Counted from the first letter of the stretch, positions 8,426-17,999 are shown. The stretch is 49,831 nt of DNA from Pseudomonas sp. Irchel 3E13 (GCF_900187455.1 NZ_FYDX01000028.1:1-49831); one strand, 5' to 3'. The notes: generated by a model not told the origin, from the sequence alone. Numbers and translations are program-made.

Positions 8426-8453
8426 TTTCGTTTACCTTTGGCAGATGTAGCTC

Positions 8454-10079
8454 ATGAATTGTAACAACCCTTTACAGGTCGTGGATCTCTTCGCTGGCCC
8501 TGGCGGCCTTGGTGAAGGTTTCTCTTCACTCAATGAGGGCAGAAGCTTTGATGTATTAGTCTCAGCAGAAATGGACCCGTTCGCTCGATCTACGCTAAGA
8601 CTCCGTGCATTTTATCGAGCGCTGAAAAAAAACAATCCAGCAGCCCTTGACGACTACTATTACTACTGCGAGACGGGTGGGGCATCACAACCTTGGACTT
8701 CGAACAGCGCCAAAGAATGGCAGCATGCCGATAAAGAGGCCCGCCAAATTAAACTAGGGAGTGCGGAGGGGAATGCCGAGCTAGACCGCATTCTAGAAGC
8801 GAGACTAGATACCAGTAAACCTTGGGTATTGATTGGTGGCCCCCCTTGCCAAGCTTATTCAATAGTTGGACGAGCACGCAACAAGGGAAATGCAGAATAC
8901 AAAGCGGAAGATGACCACCGCCACTTCCTCTACCGGGAATATCTTCGGATAATTCAGAGCAAGCGCCCTGCAGTATTTGTGATGGAAAATGTCAAAGGGA
9001 TTCTTTCCTCGAAGGTTAGCGGCACTCAAATATTCCCACAAATACTCCAGGACTTAGCTGACCCTGATGCCGCATTAGGCATCAAAGGCGGATGTGGTAC
9101 TAAATATAAAATCTGCTCCTTGGTCTCTGATGACATATACGAATCAGGAATGTCGCCAGACTCAATTGACTTTAGTAACTTTGTAATACGCGCTGAAGAA
9201 TATGGCATTCCACAAGGTCGCCACCGGGTCATTTTGATCGGCATTTCAGAAGATTACATTGGAGAGGTAAACGAGCACAAGCTTGAAACTGCCGAACCAG
9301 TTACAGTTGGAGACGTAATCGGAAATCTTCCGCCTCTACGAAGTACGCTATCGAGGGGAAGCGACACTCCAGACAAGTGGTGCAGTGAAGTTTTAAATCA
9401 CTTGGACACCTTATATGCAGACCTGATTTCCTCTGGAAAGCAGGATCCAAACTTAGAGATGAACCTTAAAATCTTCCGAGATTCATTTTCGGGAGGCCGG
9501 TTGAATAATGGCGGATTGAGAGTAAGAAAGACAAGCTATTGGAGTGGCAAAACAAAATCGGACGATTTGGACTCGTGGTTTACAGACGACAGGTTAAACG
9601 TCTGGCTCAACCATGAAGCTCGCAGCCACATGAGTGCAGATCTCAAGCGATATGTATATGCCTCCGTCTTCGCACAGGCTCACCATGTCTCTCCAAAGGG
9701 TCATCAAGAATTCAATCTTCCCGGATTGGCTCCTGACCATAAAAACTGGGAAAGTGGTAAATTTAGCGATCGCTTTAGAGTACAACTTCACAACCAGTAC
9801 TCCTCAACGATAACAAGCCATATATCGAAAGATGGCCATTACTTCATCCACTATGATCCTAATCAATGTCGCAGCCTGACTGTTAGGGAAGCAGCTAGAT
9901 TGCAAACCTTCCCAGATAATTATTTTTTCCTAGGCAATCGCACGCAGCAATACCACCAAGTTGGGAATGCCGTCCCACCTCTTCTTGCAAGTAAAATTGC
10001 CAAACTAGTAGAGCGTATAATTAAGGGCAGGACTTTAAGTCCGGAGCATGCTGGGGTAGCGGATTCGATGATCATCTAA
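8454..10079 (+). CDS. DNA (cytosine-5) methyltransferase
   Basis: A 541-residue C5 cytosine methyltransferase. Motif I is DLFAGPGG (residues 11-18), motif IV GGPPCQAYSIVG carries the catalytic Cys132, motif VI is VMENVKG, motif VIII QGRHRVILIG, and motifs IX/X are RSLTVREAARLQTFP and QVGNAVPPLLASKIA. The target-recognition region (roughly 300-450) is longer than in small enzymes, so specificity cannot be read here. It is divergent from vsr and upstream of the GHKL-Z1-DUF4420-AIPR operon on the same strand, the usual arrangement of a modification gene. It most likely marks host DNA to protect it from that operon's nuclease activity. Confidence 0.95.
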   Translation: MNCNNPLQVVDLFAGPGGLGEGFSSLNEGRSFDVLVSAEMDPFARSTLRLRAFYRALKKNNPAALDDYYYYCETGGASQPWTSNSAKEWQHADKEARQIKLGSAEGNAELDRILEARLDTSKPWVLIGGPPCQAYSIVGRARNKGNAEYKAEDDHRHFLYREYLRIIQSKRPAVFVMENVKGILSSKVSGTQIFPQILQDLADPDAALGIKGGCGTKYKICSLVSDDIYESGMSPDSIDFSNFVIRAEEYGIPQGRHRVILIGISEDYIGEVNEHKLETAEPVTVGDVIGNLPPLRSTLSRGSDTPDKWCSEVLNHLDTLYADLISSGKQDPNLEMNLKIFRDSFSGGRLNNGGLRVRKTSYWSGKTKSDDLDSWFTDDRLNVWLNHEARSHMSADLKRYVYASVFAQAHHVSPKGHQEFNLPGLAPDHKNWESGKFSDRFRVQLHNQYSSTITSHISKDGHYFIHYDPNQCRSLTVREAARLQTFPDNYFFLGNRTQQYHQVGNAVPPLLASKIAKLVERIIKGRTLSPEHAGVADSMII

Positions 10080-10297
10080 ATGATGCCTAGGCAGGTCCAA
10101 AGCAGTGGAGGCTGGAAATGAGGCTTGCATCATAACCAGTTTTATGCAACGAATAGTGGCCAATAGATGTCACACCCTGCCGTCTGCGGCTTATGCCCCA
10201 CGGTAGAGGGACTATAGGAAATCAACGCGAGCCTTTGGGGGGTAGGAATGTTGTTGGAGGGATTCTTGGTTACCTTTTGTACTAGGAGACTGGTGCG
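10080..10297. other. Gap between dcm and the defence operon
   Basis: 218 bp without a gene. It presumably carries the promoter for the four-gene operon, but no clear -35/-10 pair or operator symmetry can be named. No strong terminator follows dcm, so read-through into the operon is possible. Confidence 0.4.
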
Positions 10298-11764
10298 ATG
10301 ATAGAGGTTCAGCACCCTCCCCACGCAGCGTCACTGCTCGAATCAATGCGGTCAATTGGCTACACCTTGGATTCGGCGTTGGCGGACTTAATTGATAATA
10401 GTATTTCCGCCCATGCCAAAGAGATCCACATCGAGTTCCGCCCTACTGACAACCCTTACATCGCGATAATAGATGACGGAAAAGGAATGTCGCATGAGGT
10501 GTTGCAGAGCGCAATGCGACACGGCAGCAAAAACCCTCTTTTAGAGAGGGGGGAAGACGATATGGGTCGGTATGGCTTAGGGCTCAAGACAGCATCCATA
10601 TCACAATGTCGCCGGATGACTGTCATTTCCAAACAAGATGCTGATATCAACGCATTTTGTTGGGATCTCGATGTCGTTATCGACAAAGGCGCTTGGGTCA
10701 TGCTTCAGCTTGAACTCTCAGACTGCCAAGCCTTACCTCACTTTAGTCAGCTAGAAAGTAAAAAATCAGGGACGATGGTACTGTGGCAAGAACTCGACAA
10801 ATTGCTTGTTGGGGAAGCAGATCCAGAAAACGCATTGGGAACAAAAATGCTTGCGGCCCGCGAGCATCTATCACTTGTTTTCCATCGCTTCCTAACAAAA
10901 GAAGGGAGCAAGCCAAAAATATCAATGGCTCTCAACGGTTCTGCGATTGTTCCGTTTGACCCTTTCTTGGCCAATCATAAAGCTACTCAGCGTCTGGACG
11001 AGGAGAAGTTTTCCGTCGAAGGCAAAAGGGTCGTAGTCAAACCTTTTATTTTGCCGCACATGAGCAAACTTAGCAGCAATGATGTACAGCTAATCGGCGG
11101 GAGCGAAGGCTTTCGAAGCCAGCAGGGATTCTATATATATAGAAATAGAAGACTGATAATTTGGGGAACTTGGTTTCGCCTAGCAAGAAAAGACGAGCTA
11201 AGTAAGCTTGCGCGAGTACGGGTAGATATCCCCAACACACTTGACCATCTTTGGACTTTAGATATAAAAAAATCGGCCGCTCATCCGCCTGAGTTGGTTC
11301 GGCAAAACTTAAAACGGACAGTGGACAGAATCAGGTCCGTCAGCGGCAGAACGATCGCTTTTAAGGGTCGCAAAATCTCTGACTCTGATGTCGCCCCTGG
11401 CTGGAACGAAGTTCTCGATAGATCAGGTGTTAGATTCGATGTGAATCGAAACCATCCACTAATTTCAGAGTTCTCAAAATCTCTAGACAAAGAAGGAAGA
11501 GCACGACTCAACCTAGTTTTAGGGGTTATCGAGAGCTCATTCCCTGCGGACGCCTTGTACAACCGTATGGCAAGCGACGTCCGACCTGATTTCGCAAGTG
11601 ACAGTGCGGTCGAAAATATCAACGATATGATTTCGACAATTATAGTAAATATGCCAGCAGATTCGCCGACCAGAAGGCAACTGCTAATGTCGCTTCATTT
11701 AATAGAACCATTTAATCTATACCCAGAACTAACAAAGAAAATTGTTGAGGAATATAACTCGTGA
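10298..11764 (+). CDS. MORC-like GHKL ATPase
   Basis: A 488-residue protein whose N-terminal half is a GHKL (Hsp90/MutL/histidine-kinase fold) ATPase. The N-box is ADLIDNSISA (residues 29-38), the Mg/ATP loop IIDDGKGM (57-64) and the lid GRYGLGLKTASISQ (90-103). This matches prokaryotic MORC/MutL-like ATPases found in predicted restriction-modification systems. A second domain (about 220-340) resembles an S5-like transducer, and the C-terminal part is helical. A GGAG lies before ATG 10298. Its stop overlaps the next start by 4 nt (GTGA), so it is translated with the Z1 gene. It probably acts as an ATP-driven clamp or switch for DNA recognition. Confidence 0.85.
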   Translation: MIEVQHPPHAASLLESMRSIGYTLDSALADLIDNSISAHAKEIHIEFRPTDNPYIAIIDDGKGMSHEVLQSAMRHGSKNPLLERGEDDMGRYGLGLKTASISQCRRMTVISKQDADINAFCWDLDVVIDKGAWVMLQLELSDCQALPHFSQLESKKSGTMVLWQELDKLLVGEADPENALGTKMLAAREHLSLVFHRFLTKEGSKPKISMALNGSAIVPFDPFLANHKATQRLDEEKFSVEGKRVVVKPFILPHMSKLSSNDVQLIGGSEGFRSQQGFYIYRNRRLIIWGTWFRLARKDELSKLARVRVDIPNTLDHLWTLDIKKSAAHPPELVRQNLKRTVDRIRSVSGRTIAFKGRKISDSDVAPGWNEVLDRSGVRFDVNRNHPLISEFSKSLDKEGRARLNLVLGVIESSFPADALYNRMASDVRPDFASDSAVENINDMISTIIVNMPADSPTRRQLLMSLHLIEPFNLYPELTKKIVEEYNS

Positions 11765-14502
11765 GTGAGACGTCAAGGATGGTACTGTCAGCGAATGCTC
11801 GTCGCCTGGAATTGGGAGTTATCACAGCCCTAACAGTTGATGGAGTTCCAACCGAAGGGGCCATCTTTGACTTGGCGTCCACTCTAAGGAGCATACCGCC
11901 CTACACTGTCACGGACGACGAGTTTGAAGTAGTTATTAAGAAGCTTCATGAAGCGCTCACAGTTGACATGGGATTGGGGGACTGTGTTTATGATGAACAC
12001 AATCCTTGGCTGAGAGCTAAAAAGGCTGCAATCGACCCATTCTATTGGAGTCGCTACCAAACCGATCTTTTGAAGCAGGGTTGGGGTCCCAAAGTTGTTA
12101 ACTCGCTAGATAAGGTAACGGATGAAATCCTAGATTTGATGGGAGATCCATCAGGTCGCACAGGATGGCCGCGGCGAGGTTTAGTAATGGGCGATGTGCA
12201 GTCAGGGAAAACCTCTAACTATACAGGCTTGATTTGCAAGGCGGCAGATGCGGGGTACAAATTAGTAATTCTGTTGACAGGGACGCTGGAAAGTTTGAGA
12301 AGACAAACTCAGGAACGTTTAGACTCTGGGTTTGTAGGACTGGATAGCTCGGGCGTCGTAAACAACCGAAAGCGCCATCGCAAAGAAATTGGCGTTGGAT
12401 TAATCAATGGTGCACGCTCAGCGGGTGTCTTTACGTCTACAATAGTAGATTTCCGGGCGGCAATGGTAAACCAACTTGGATTTAGGTTAAACGACTACAG
12501 AGAGCCTGTTCTTCTTGTAGTCAAGAAAAACAAGCGAATCCTCGAAAACCTAGTAGAGTGGCTGGTTAATTATAATGCTGGCCCCGGCGGAAACATAGAC
12601 ATCCCCCTTCTACTTATTGATGACGAGGCGGACAATGCCTCTATCAATACAAACCCCAAAAAGGCAACTGCTATAAATGCGGGGATCCGTGGATTGCTGA
12701 AAGTTTTCCCGAGATCCAGTTATGTAGGGTTTACCGCAACTCCGTTTGCCAACGTATTCATCAACCCTGAAACAACGAATAATGTCGAGGGTGACGATCT
12801 ATTCCCTCGCGATTTTATTTACACATTAGACGCGCCTACAAATTATGTTGGGGCAAGCCGGATTTTTGGCGAAAACTCCGATCTAAAGTGCTTAAACGTT
12901 ATCGATGATGCCGAGGAGTACTTTCCGCGCGGACAGGCCTCTGACAGCGTGGTGGAGGGCGTCCCGTCATCGCTTAAAGATGCGATCACATGCTTCTTCT
13001 TAGTTAACACGCTAATGGACATTCGTTTTGGGATGCCAAAGCATAGATCCATGCTAGTAAACGTTAGTCACTTCACCTTGATACAAAATCAAGTCCGAGA
13101 CATCCTCGATCATGAAGTCCGGCTGATGCAAGGAGACATTCGAAATTACGCTTCCCTACCTTTCGATGAAGCCATACGCAATAGCTCCATTAAATCTCTA
13201 TACAACGCATTTCAGAGAAACTTCTCCAACCTAGAAATAACGTGGCAGCAGGTTCAAGCCAAACTTTCAGCTTCTACGATGCCGATTCAAACTACTGCAG
13301 TAAACCAAAAAAGCGGGCCGGCCAGCTTAGATTATACCGCCTACAAGGAACACGGCTTGAGGGTAGTAGCAGTTGGGGGCAACAGCCTAGCGCGTGGTTT
13401 GACGCTCGAAGGGTTGTGCATTAGTTACTTCTACAGAACAACTCAAATGTATGATGCTTTACTTCAAATGGGAAGGTGGTTCGGCTATCGATCCGGTTAC
13501 GAAGATCTATGCAAAATTTGGATGACTGAAGAGACAGCGGATTGGTATGCACATATCTCAGAGGCGACTGACGAGCTTCGTAACGAAGTGCGTCGAATGC
13601 AGAACTCTCGCCTCAAGCCAATCGATTTTGGGCTCCGCGTGAGATCTCATCCTGAGTCTTTACTCATTACCGCCAGAAACAAAATGAGGGACTCGGATGA
13701 AATTGTCCAGATAATATCTATTACTGAAGAAAGCTTGGAGTCGCCCCGCTTACTAAAAGACCCCTCGATAGTTTCCTCAAACTACAAGGAGGCGCAGAGT
13801 TTTATACGATCAGTACTAACCAGTCCTGATTCTAAAAAGATGGAAGATGGCGCCTTCCCCGTATGGCGGTCCGTACCGAAGCAACTGGTCGTAAAATTCC
13901 TAAAGGCATTTATCAATCACCCTCTTAGCGTAAAGCTGCAAACATCTAGCCTGGCTGATTTTATTGAAAAATCCACCGACCATAAGCTTGATTCATGGGA
14001 TGTAGCTTTACCCACGGGCAGCGGCAGCTCGATAAAATTCGCAGAAGAGTTAGAGGTAAAAAGAAGGGTCCGCAAGATATCTACTGATGACAATATAAAA
14101 GCCTTGCTCGTTAACGGGACTAAACTGCGGGTGGGATCAGCGGCCGATGAGAAGGCAGGATTGTCAAAGCCTGAAATCGAGGCAGCAGAGATTAGGTATA
14201 GAAGCGAAGCCAAAAAGAGTATCCAAACAATTCCGGGCAAAGCATACACTGCCGTTAGACAGGCACCGCTATTGCTAATCCACTTAATTGAGCCCAGAAA
14301 AGAAGAGGAAAAAGAAAGCAAGTTTCAACTGCCGCCCGATTGCGACGCGCTTGTAGCCATAGGTCTAAGCTTTCCATCCCTTGATATCAGCAGTCATCGT
14401 GTAGCTTATCGTATTAACCTTGTCGAACTCCGAAATATGTTGTCCGGCGATAGCTCCTCAATTGATGACAACGATGATGAGGAAGACGATGATGACGAAT
14501 AA
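11761..14502 (+). CDS. Z1-domain superfamily II helicase-like protein
   Basis: A 913-residue Z1-domain protein, a family linked to restriction systems. Helicase-like motifs are visible: Walker A GDVQSGKT (residues 144-151), Walker B-like IDDEAD (about 285-290), motif III-like FTATPFAN (about 323-330) and a motif VI-like GRWFGYRSGYEDLCKIW (about 571-587). It starts at GTG 11761, overlapping the upstream stop. The C-terminus ends in a very acidic tail (DDNDDEEDDDDE). The same bases hold the ribosome-binding site of the following gene, which overlaps it by 11 nt. It probably supplies DNA translocation or unwinding for the system. Confidence 0.9.
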   Translation: MSETSRMVLSANARRLELGVITALTVDGVPTEGAIFDLASTLRSIPPYTVTDDEFEVVIKKLHEALTVDMGLGDCVYDEHNPWLRAKKAAIDPFYWSRYQTDLLKQGWGPKVVNSLDKVTDEILDLMGDPSGRTGWPRRGLVMGDVQSGKTSNYTGLICKAADAGYKLVILLTGTLESLRRQTQERLDSGFVGLDSSGVVNNRKRHRKEIGVGLINGARSAGVFTSTIVDFRAAMVNQLGFRLNDYREPVLLVVKKNKRILENLVEWLVNYNAGPGGNIDIPLLLIDDEADNASINTNPKKATAINAGIRGLLKVFPRSSYVGFTATPFANVFINPETTNNVEGDDLFPRDFIYTLDAPTNYVGASRIFGENSDLKCLNVIDDAEEYFPRGQASDSVVEGVPSSLKDAITCFFLVNTLMDIRFGMPKHRSMLVNVSHFTLIQNQVRDILDHEVRLMQGDIRNYASLPFDEAIRNSSIKSLYNAFQRNFSNLEITWQQVQAKLSASTMPIQTTAVNQKSGPASLDYTAYKEHGLRVVAVGGNSLARGLTLEGLCISYFYRTTQMYDALLQMGRWFGYRSGYEDLCKIWMTEETADWYAHISEATDELRNEVRRMQNSRLKPIDFGLRVRSHPESLLITARNKMRDSDEIVQIISITEESLESPRLLKDPSIVSSNYKEAQSFIRSVLTSPDSKKMEDGAFPVWRSVPKQLVVKFLKAFINHPLSVKLQTSSLADFIEKSTDHKLDSWDVALPTGSGSSIKFAEELEVKRRVRKISTDDNIKALLVNGTKLRVGSAADEKAGLSKPEIEAAEIRYRSEAKKSIQTIPGKAYTAVRQAPLLLIHLIEPRKEEEKESKFQLPPDCDALVAIGLSFPSLDISSHRVAYRINLVELRNMLSGDSSSIDDNDDEEDDDDE

Positions 14503-15424
14503 AGTCAAACTTATTTGGGACACAGTGAAAGCAGAAGCGGTCGGATCAGGATTTCGCAGGGTTGACGTAGAGCACATCCTTGATTTCTACGCAGGTGTGG
14601 ATTCATTGGGTCGATTCACTCTATTGTTGATTACGCAAGAAAATCCCGGCGTCGACTTGGAACTTCAATCAGTGAAGATACACACTGTACTCCGGGAAGA
14701 TGGCCGATGGTCTCTACTATTCATTTTGGAAAAACCAGATCTTTTTGAATTATTTCGATTGTTCTGTGAAGATTTGATTGCATCTTCACGCCAATGCTCG
14801 GATAAGTCTAATGGCCTTCCGTTCGTTTTAGCGCGTCTTGTTAGCTGGCGCCTGCTGTTCGAACGAGGCAACCTAGAAACCTTGAACGAATCTCAAGTCC
14901 GGGGGCTGAGCGGCGAACTTATTCACCTCAAATCACTTATTGAGATGATCAGCGCGCCTGCAGCTATTCAGAGCTGGAAGGGGCCTGATCGGGCTGATCA
15001 AGATTTTCAATTCGAGAAGCTGGCTTGGGAAGTAAAAACTGTCTGGCCATCAGTAAACGAGGTGACGATTGCATCTGAAAGACAGCTCGATTATACCTAC
15101 CGCGAATTGCAGCTTGTTGTTGTTCAGCTGGGAAGCGGAGCAGAAAGCACAGCTAATGGCTTTACGCTGAATCAGCTGGTTGACGATATCCGAAAATCAC
15201 TTAAGTCAGACTTCGAGACCTACTCAGCCTTTGAAAACTGCCTATTGAGATGTGGGTACTCCACACACCCGGAATATGACAACCAAGTGATGATATTGTA
15301 TAGCACCTCACGTTATAAAGTAGTTCCTGGCTTTCCTTGCATCCGACCGCAAGATTTGTCACCGGGTCTTAGTAGTGTAAAATATAAGCTAAACCTTAAT
15401 AACTGCACAGCCTTTCAAATCTAG
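14492..15424 (+). CDS. DUF4420 PD-(D/E)XK nuclease-like protein
   Basis: A 310-residue protein of the DUF4420 family of PD-(D/E)XK nucleases. Counting from ATG 14492, the likely active site is Glu142 in LSGELIHL, acidic Asp169/171 in GPDRADQDFQF and the Glu180-x-Lys182 of LAWEVKTVW, giving an E...D...ExK arrangement. GAGGAAG precedes ATG 14489/14492 with good spacing, so I prefer it to starts further upstream inside the Z1 gene. It is the best candidate for the DNA-cleaving subunit of the operon. Restriction of unmethylated DNA is inferred. Confidence 0.85.
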   Translation: MTNKVKLIWDTVKAEAVGSGFRRVDVEHILDFYAGVDSLGRFTLLLITQENPGVDLELQSVKIHTVLREDGRWSLLFILEKPDLFELFRLFCEDLIASSRQCSDKSNGLPFVLARLVSWRLLFERGNLETLNESQVRGLSGELIHLKSLIEMISAPAAIQSWKGPDRADQDFQFEKLAWEVKTVWPSVNEVTIASERQLDYTYRELQLVVVQLGSGAESTANGFTLNQLVDDIRKSLKSDFETYSAFENCLLRCGYSTHPEYDNQVMILYSTSRYKVVPGFPCIRPQDLSPGLSSVKYKLNLNNCTAFQI

Positions 15425-15441
15425 CGCACGGGTCAGTTCAT

Positions 15442-17529
15442 ATGGATCTTGATACTTTCCATAAAGATTTTATAGAGGCCGTTCGTTCAAAAGCGGAGTC
15501 TTCACGCGACTTTATCCGCACTGCTTTTGTGGAGGACTGCGGAGATAGACTCATAGAGGCTGAAGAGCTTCTATCCTTTGAAGTTTGTAGATTTGAAGGT
15601 GTTAACGGAAAACGCAAAAAGCTTCGCATCGACGGCTACGCATTTGATGAAGCAGACAATTCGATGGCGTTACTAGTCGCTGATTTCTTCAATGAAGATG
15701 AAGTTACCTCATTCGTTACTTCCGATGTCAAGGCTGCATTTGGTGATTTGCGCGCCTTCCTAGAGGAAGCATTGGACGGGAATTTGACTGACGGTAGTGT
15801 GGACGAAAGCCAACCAGGGCATGGTTTTGCATGTGACCTAATGGATTGGCATTCAAAGATAACTAAATATCGCTTCTATTTCGTCAGCGACGCCATGCTG
15901 AAAACCCGCCAAAAAGGCTGGCCTGAAGAGCAAGTGAGAGGAACCCCAGTCGAGTTTCATATCTGGGATATCGGAAGATTCCATTCAGCTTATATATCAG
16001 CTACAGGACGGGACGATCTTGTGGTTGATTTCTCCTCAATTGGAAGCAGTGGACTGAAATGTCTTGCTGCAGCCGAGTCCCAAGGGGACTATAGCGCCTA
16101 TCTCTGTATGATTCCTGGAGATACCTTGGCAGACATATACGACATGTACGGCAGCAGATTGCTTGAAGGGAACGTTCGAACCTTTCTCAGCACTAAAGGA
16201 AAAGTTAACGCAGCCATTCAAAACACTATACGCAATCAGCCTGAGATGTTCTTCGCCTTCAACAATGGAATTGCAGCTACTGCTGAAAATGTTGAACTTG
16301 AAGAAGATGCGGGCGGGGTGCGCATTCGAAGCGCCGTTAACCTGCAAATCGTGAATGGTGGACAAACCACTGCATCATTAGCGTTTGCGAAGAGAGGGGG
16401 TGCTGCCCGCAAAGAATGTCTGGACCTCTCGAAAGTTATGGTGCAAATGAAGCTTTCGGTTTTGCCTCCAGAAAAAGCAGGTGAGTTAACTCCAGAAATC
16501 GCACGTTACGCGAATAGCCAAAACAAGGTAAGCGACGCAGACTTTTTCTCCAACCATCCGTTCCACATTCGACTTCAAGAGTTTTCCCGTAGGTTGTTTA
16601 CCTCACCAAGCGGCGGTGCTCAGTATGGTACACACTGGTTCTATGAGAGAGCTCGTGGCCAATATCTAAATGAGCAAGCAAAACTATCGACTGCCCAGAA
16701 AAATCATTTCTTAATGCAAAACCCAAAAAGTCAGCTCTTCACAAAGACTGATGTTGCAAAATATGAGAACAGCTGGCGGGAGCAGCCTCATAGAGTAAGC
16801 ATGGGTGCTCAGAAAAACTTCATATTCTTCGCCGACACCATCTCCAAGTCATGGACATCGGATGGCAAGATCTATAATGAAGAATATTTCCGCAAGATAG
16901 TTTCTTTAGCTATAATCTTCAGAAAAACAGAAGCCTTGGTCAGTCAGCAGCCGTGGTACCAAGGAGGGTACCGAGCAAACATTGTCACGTACTCAATCGC
17001 TAAGCTGCACAACTTAATATCTGAAGATGCACTTGGCAAACAGCTTAACTTTAGAACCATTTGGGACTCACAAGCTGTCCAGCAATCGCTATGCGAACAG
17101 TTGTCCATAATTTCAGAAAAAGTCTTCCATGTGCTAACCGATCCTGACAGACCTAAAGACAACGTTACTGAATGGGCAAAAATGCAGGCGTGTTGGGAGC
17201 AGGTGAAGGATACAAAAATAAGCTTAGTTTCAAACGCCGAAGAATTCCTCCAAGAAGTACGCCAATCTGTCGAGGAAGGTAAAAAATCCAAATCGACACA
17301 AAAGACTGATGACAGCATTCAAATTCAGATCATGGTCGTTGACTTACCTGGCGCTGAATGGACTCGACTTTTAAACTGGGGAGTTAAAAAAGAAAAGCTT
17401 TCGCCTCGACAGATAAATCTGTTAAAAATCGCCGCGCAAATACCACACAAGCTCCCTACAGAACGCCAATGCATCGAGCTTTGGAAGCTACGTGGAGAAC
17501 TAATCAAAGATGGCTATCTTGCCCTTTAA
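15442..17529 (+). CDS. AIPR (abortive infection phage resistance) protein
   Basis: A 695-residue AIPR-domain protein. The conserved core is seen in MFFAFNNGIAATAENVEL (about residues 269-286) and LQIVNGGQTTASLAFA (about 303-318), followed by ARYANSQNKVSDADFFSN. Residues 1-130 resemble a nuclease-like N-terminal module (ELLSFEVCRFEG, LRIDGYAFDE). AIPR proteins are known from abortive-infection phage resistance loci and restriction-associated operons. The gap to the upstream gene is 17 nt, and a strong terminator at 17537-17575 closes the operon. It may execute or sense infection; its biochemical role is not evident from sequence. Confidence 0.85.
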   Translation: MDLDTFHKDFIEAVRSKAESSRDFIRTAFVEDCGDRLIEAEELLSFEVCRFEGVNGKRKKLRIDGYAFDEADNSMALLVADFFNEDEVTSFVTSDVKAAFGDLRAFLEEALDGNLTDGSVDESQPGHGFACDLMDWHSKITKYRFYFVSDAMLKTRQKGWPEEQVRGTPVEFHIWDIGRFHSAYISATGRDDLVVDFSSIGSSGLKCLAAAESQGDYSAYLCMIPGDTLADIYDMYGSRLLEGNVRTFLSTKGKVNAAIQNTIRNQPEMFFAFNNGIAATAENVELEEDAGGVRIRSAVNLQIVNGGQTTASLAFAKRGGAARKECLDLSKVMVQMKLSVLPPEKAGELTPEIARYANSQNKVSDADFFSNHPFHIRLQEFSRRLFTSPSGGAQYGTHWFYERARGQYLNEQAKLSTAQKNHFLMQNPKSQLFTKTDVAKYENSWREQPHRVSMGAQKNFIFFADTISKSWTSDGKIYNEEYFRKIVSLAIIFRKTEALVSQQPWYQGGYRANIVTYSIAKLHNLISEDALGKQLNFRTIWDSQAVQQSLCEQLSIISEKVFHVLTDPDRPKDNVTEWAKMQACWEQVKDTKISLVSNAEEFLQEVRQSVEEGKKSKSTQKTDDSIQIQIMVVDLPGAEWTRLLNWGVKKEKLSPRQINLLKIAAQIPHKLPTERQCIELWKLRGELIKDGYLAL

Positions 17530-17536
17530 ATAAAGC

Positions 17537-17575
17537 AAAAAGGTAAAAGTGGCGATCTACTGCTTTTACCTTTTT
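17537..17575 (+). terminator. Rho-independent terminator of the defence operon
   Basis: AAAAAGGTAAAAG (17537-17549) pairs perfectly with CTTTTACCTTTTT (17563-17575), a 13-bp stem ending in T residues, 8 nt after the AIPR stop. The A/T flanks make it work in both directions. Confidence 0.85.
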
Positions 17576-17937
17576 ATCTAACCCCGCTTAAATCCATATA
17601 TATCTGAAAATATGCTCTGCTATTTTTTGATTACCACGGAATTTTATCCCCCCCCTAAGAGGGTCGAAGCCCCACTGGCGAACACCGTTCGTGTACCAGG
17701 ACATAGGGGACGCGCAGTCGCATCGTGCATGCAGCAGGTAAATCCGATGAGGCAATTCACTAGCATTCAAGATTAATTAGCGTGCTACGCATCATTTCAT
17801 ACAGCTGGAATAAATTTGCCTCAGCGGTTAATCGAGTAGGAAAGCTATACCCTCGGCATTCCAATCAGTATTCCAGCACAAAATGATTACTGGAAATAGT
17901 ATTATTAATCAATGGCTTACCCGCCCCGTTCAACTTA
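17576..17937. other. Right end of the island with arm-type repeats
   Basis: No gene. It holds copies of the integrase-proximal repeat: GGCATTCC (17855-17862), AGTATTCCAGC (17867-17877) and the inverted TACTGGAA (17888-17895), matching the GGTATTCCAGC set at 2644-2693. This fits the right-hand arm sites of the integrated element. Confidence 0.5.
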
Positions 17938-17952
17938 CCCCGGCCCACCAAA
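17938..17952 (+). other. Right attachment site, one-base-shorter copy
   Basis: CCCCGGCCCACCAAA matches the left CCCCGGCTCCACCAAA (2516-2531) except for loss of one T. It lies about 45 bp beyond the last arm-type repeat and about 15 bp before a terminator hairpin, the same order as at the left. It marks the probable island-chromosome junction. The indel means a recent clean integration cannot be claimed. Confidence 0.55.
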
Positions 17953-17965
17953 CGCTAAACAAATC

Positions 17966-17999
17966 AGGCACTTCGCGAATCTCGCAAAGTGCCTTTTTT
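17966..17999 (+). terminator. Terminator right of the island
   Basis: AGGCACTTCGC pairs with GCAAAGTGCCT (one mismatch), followed by TTTTTT. The following GTACCTG echoes the GTGCCTGG after the left terminator, so both may derive from sequence downstream of the target RNA gene. Confidence 0.7.

Noticed and set aside
17588..17770. 60-codon minus-strand ORF at the island right end
   Set aside because: It lies among arm-type repeats, has no ribosome-binding site and no protein-like features.
17938..17952. 3' end of an intact tRNA at the right junction
   Set aside because: The preceding GTTCAACTTA does not give a proper T-loop and T-stem in register with the CCA, so it is a degenerate copy of the left site rather than a tRNA.
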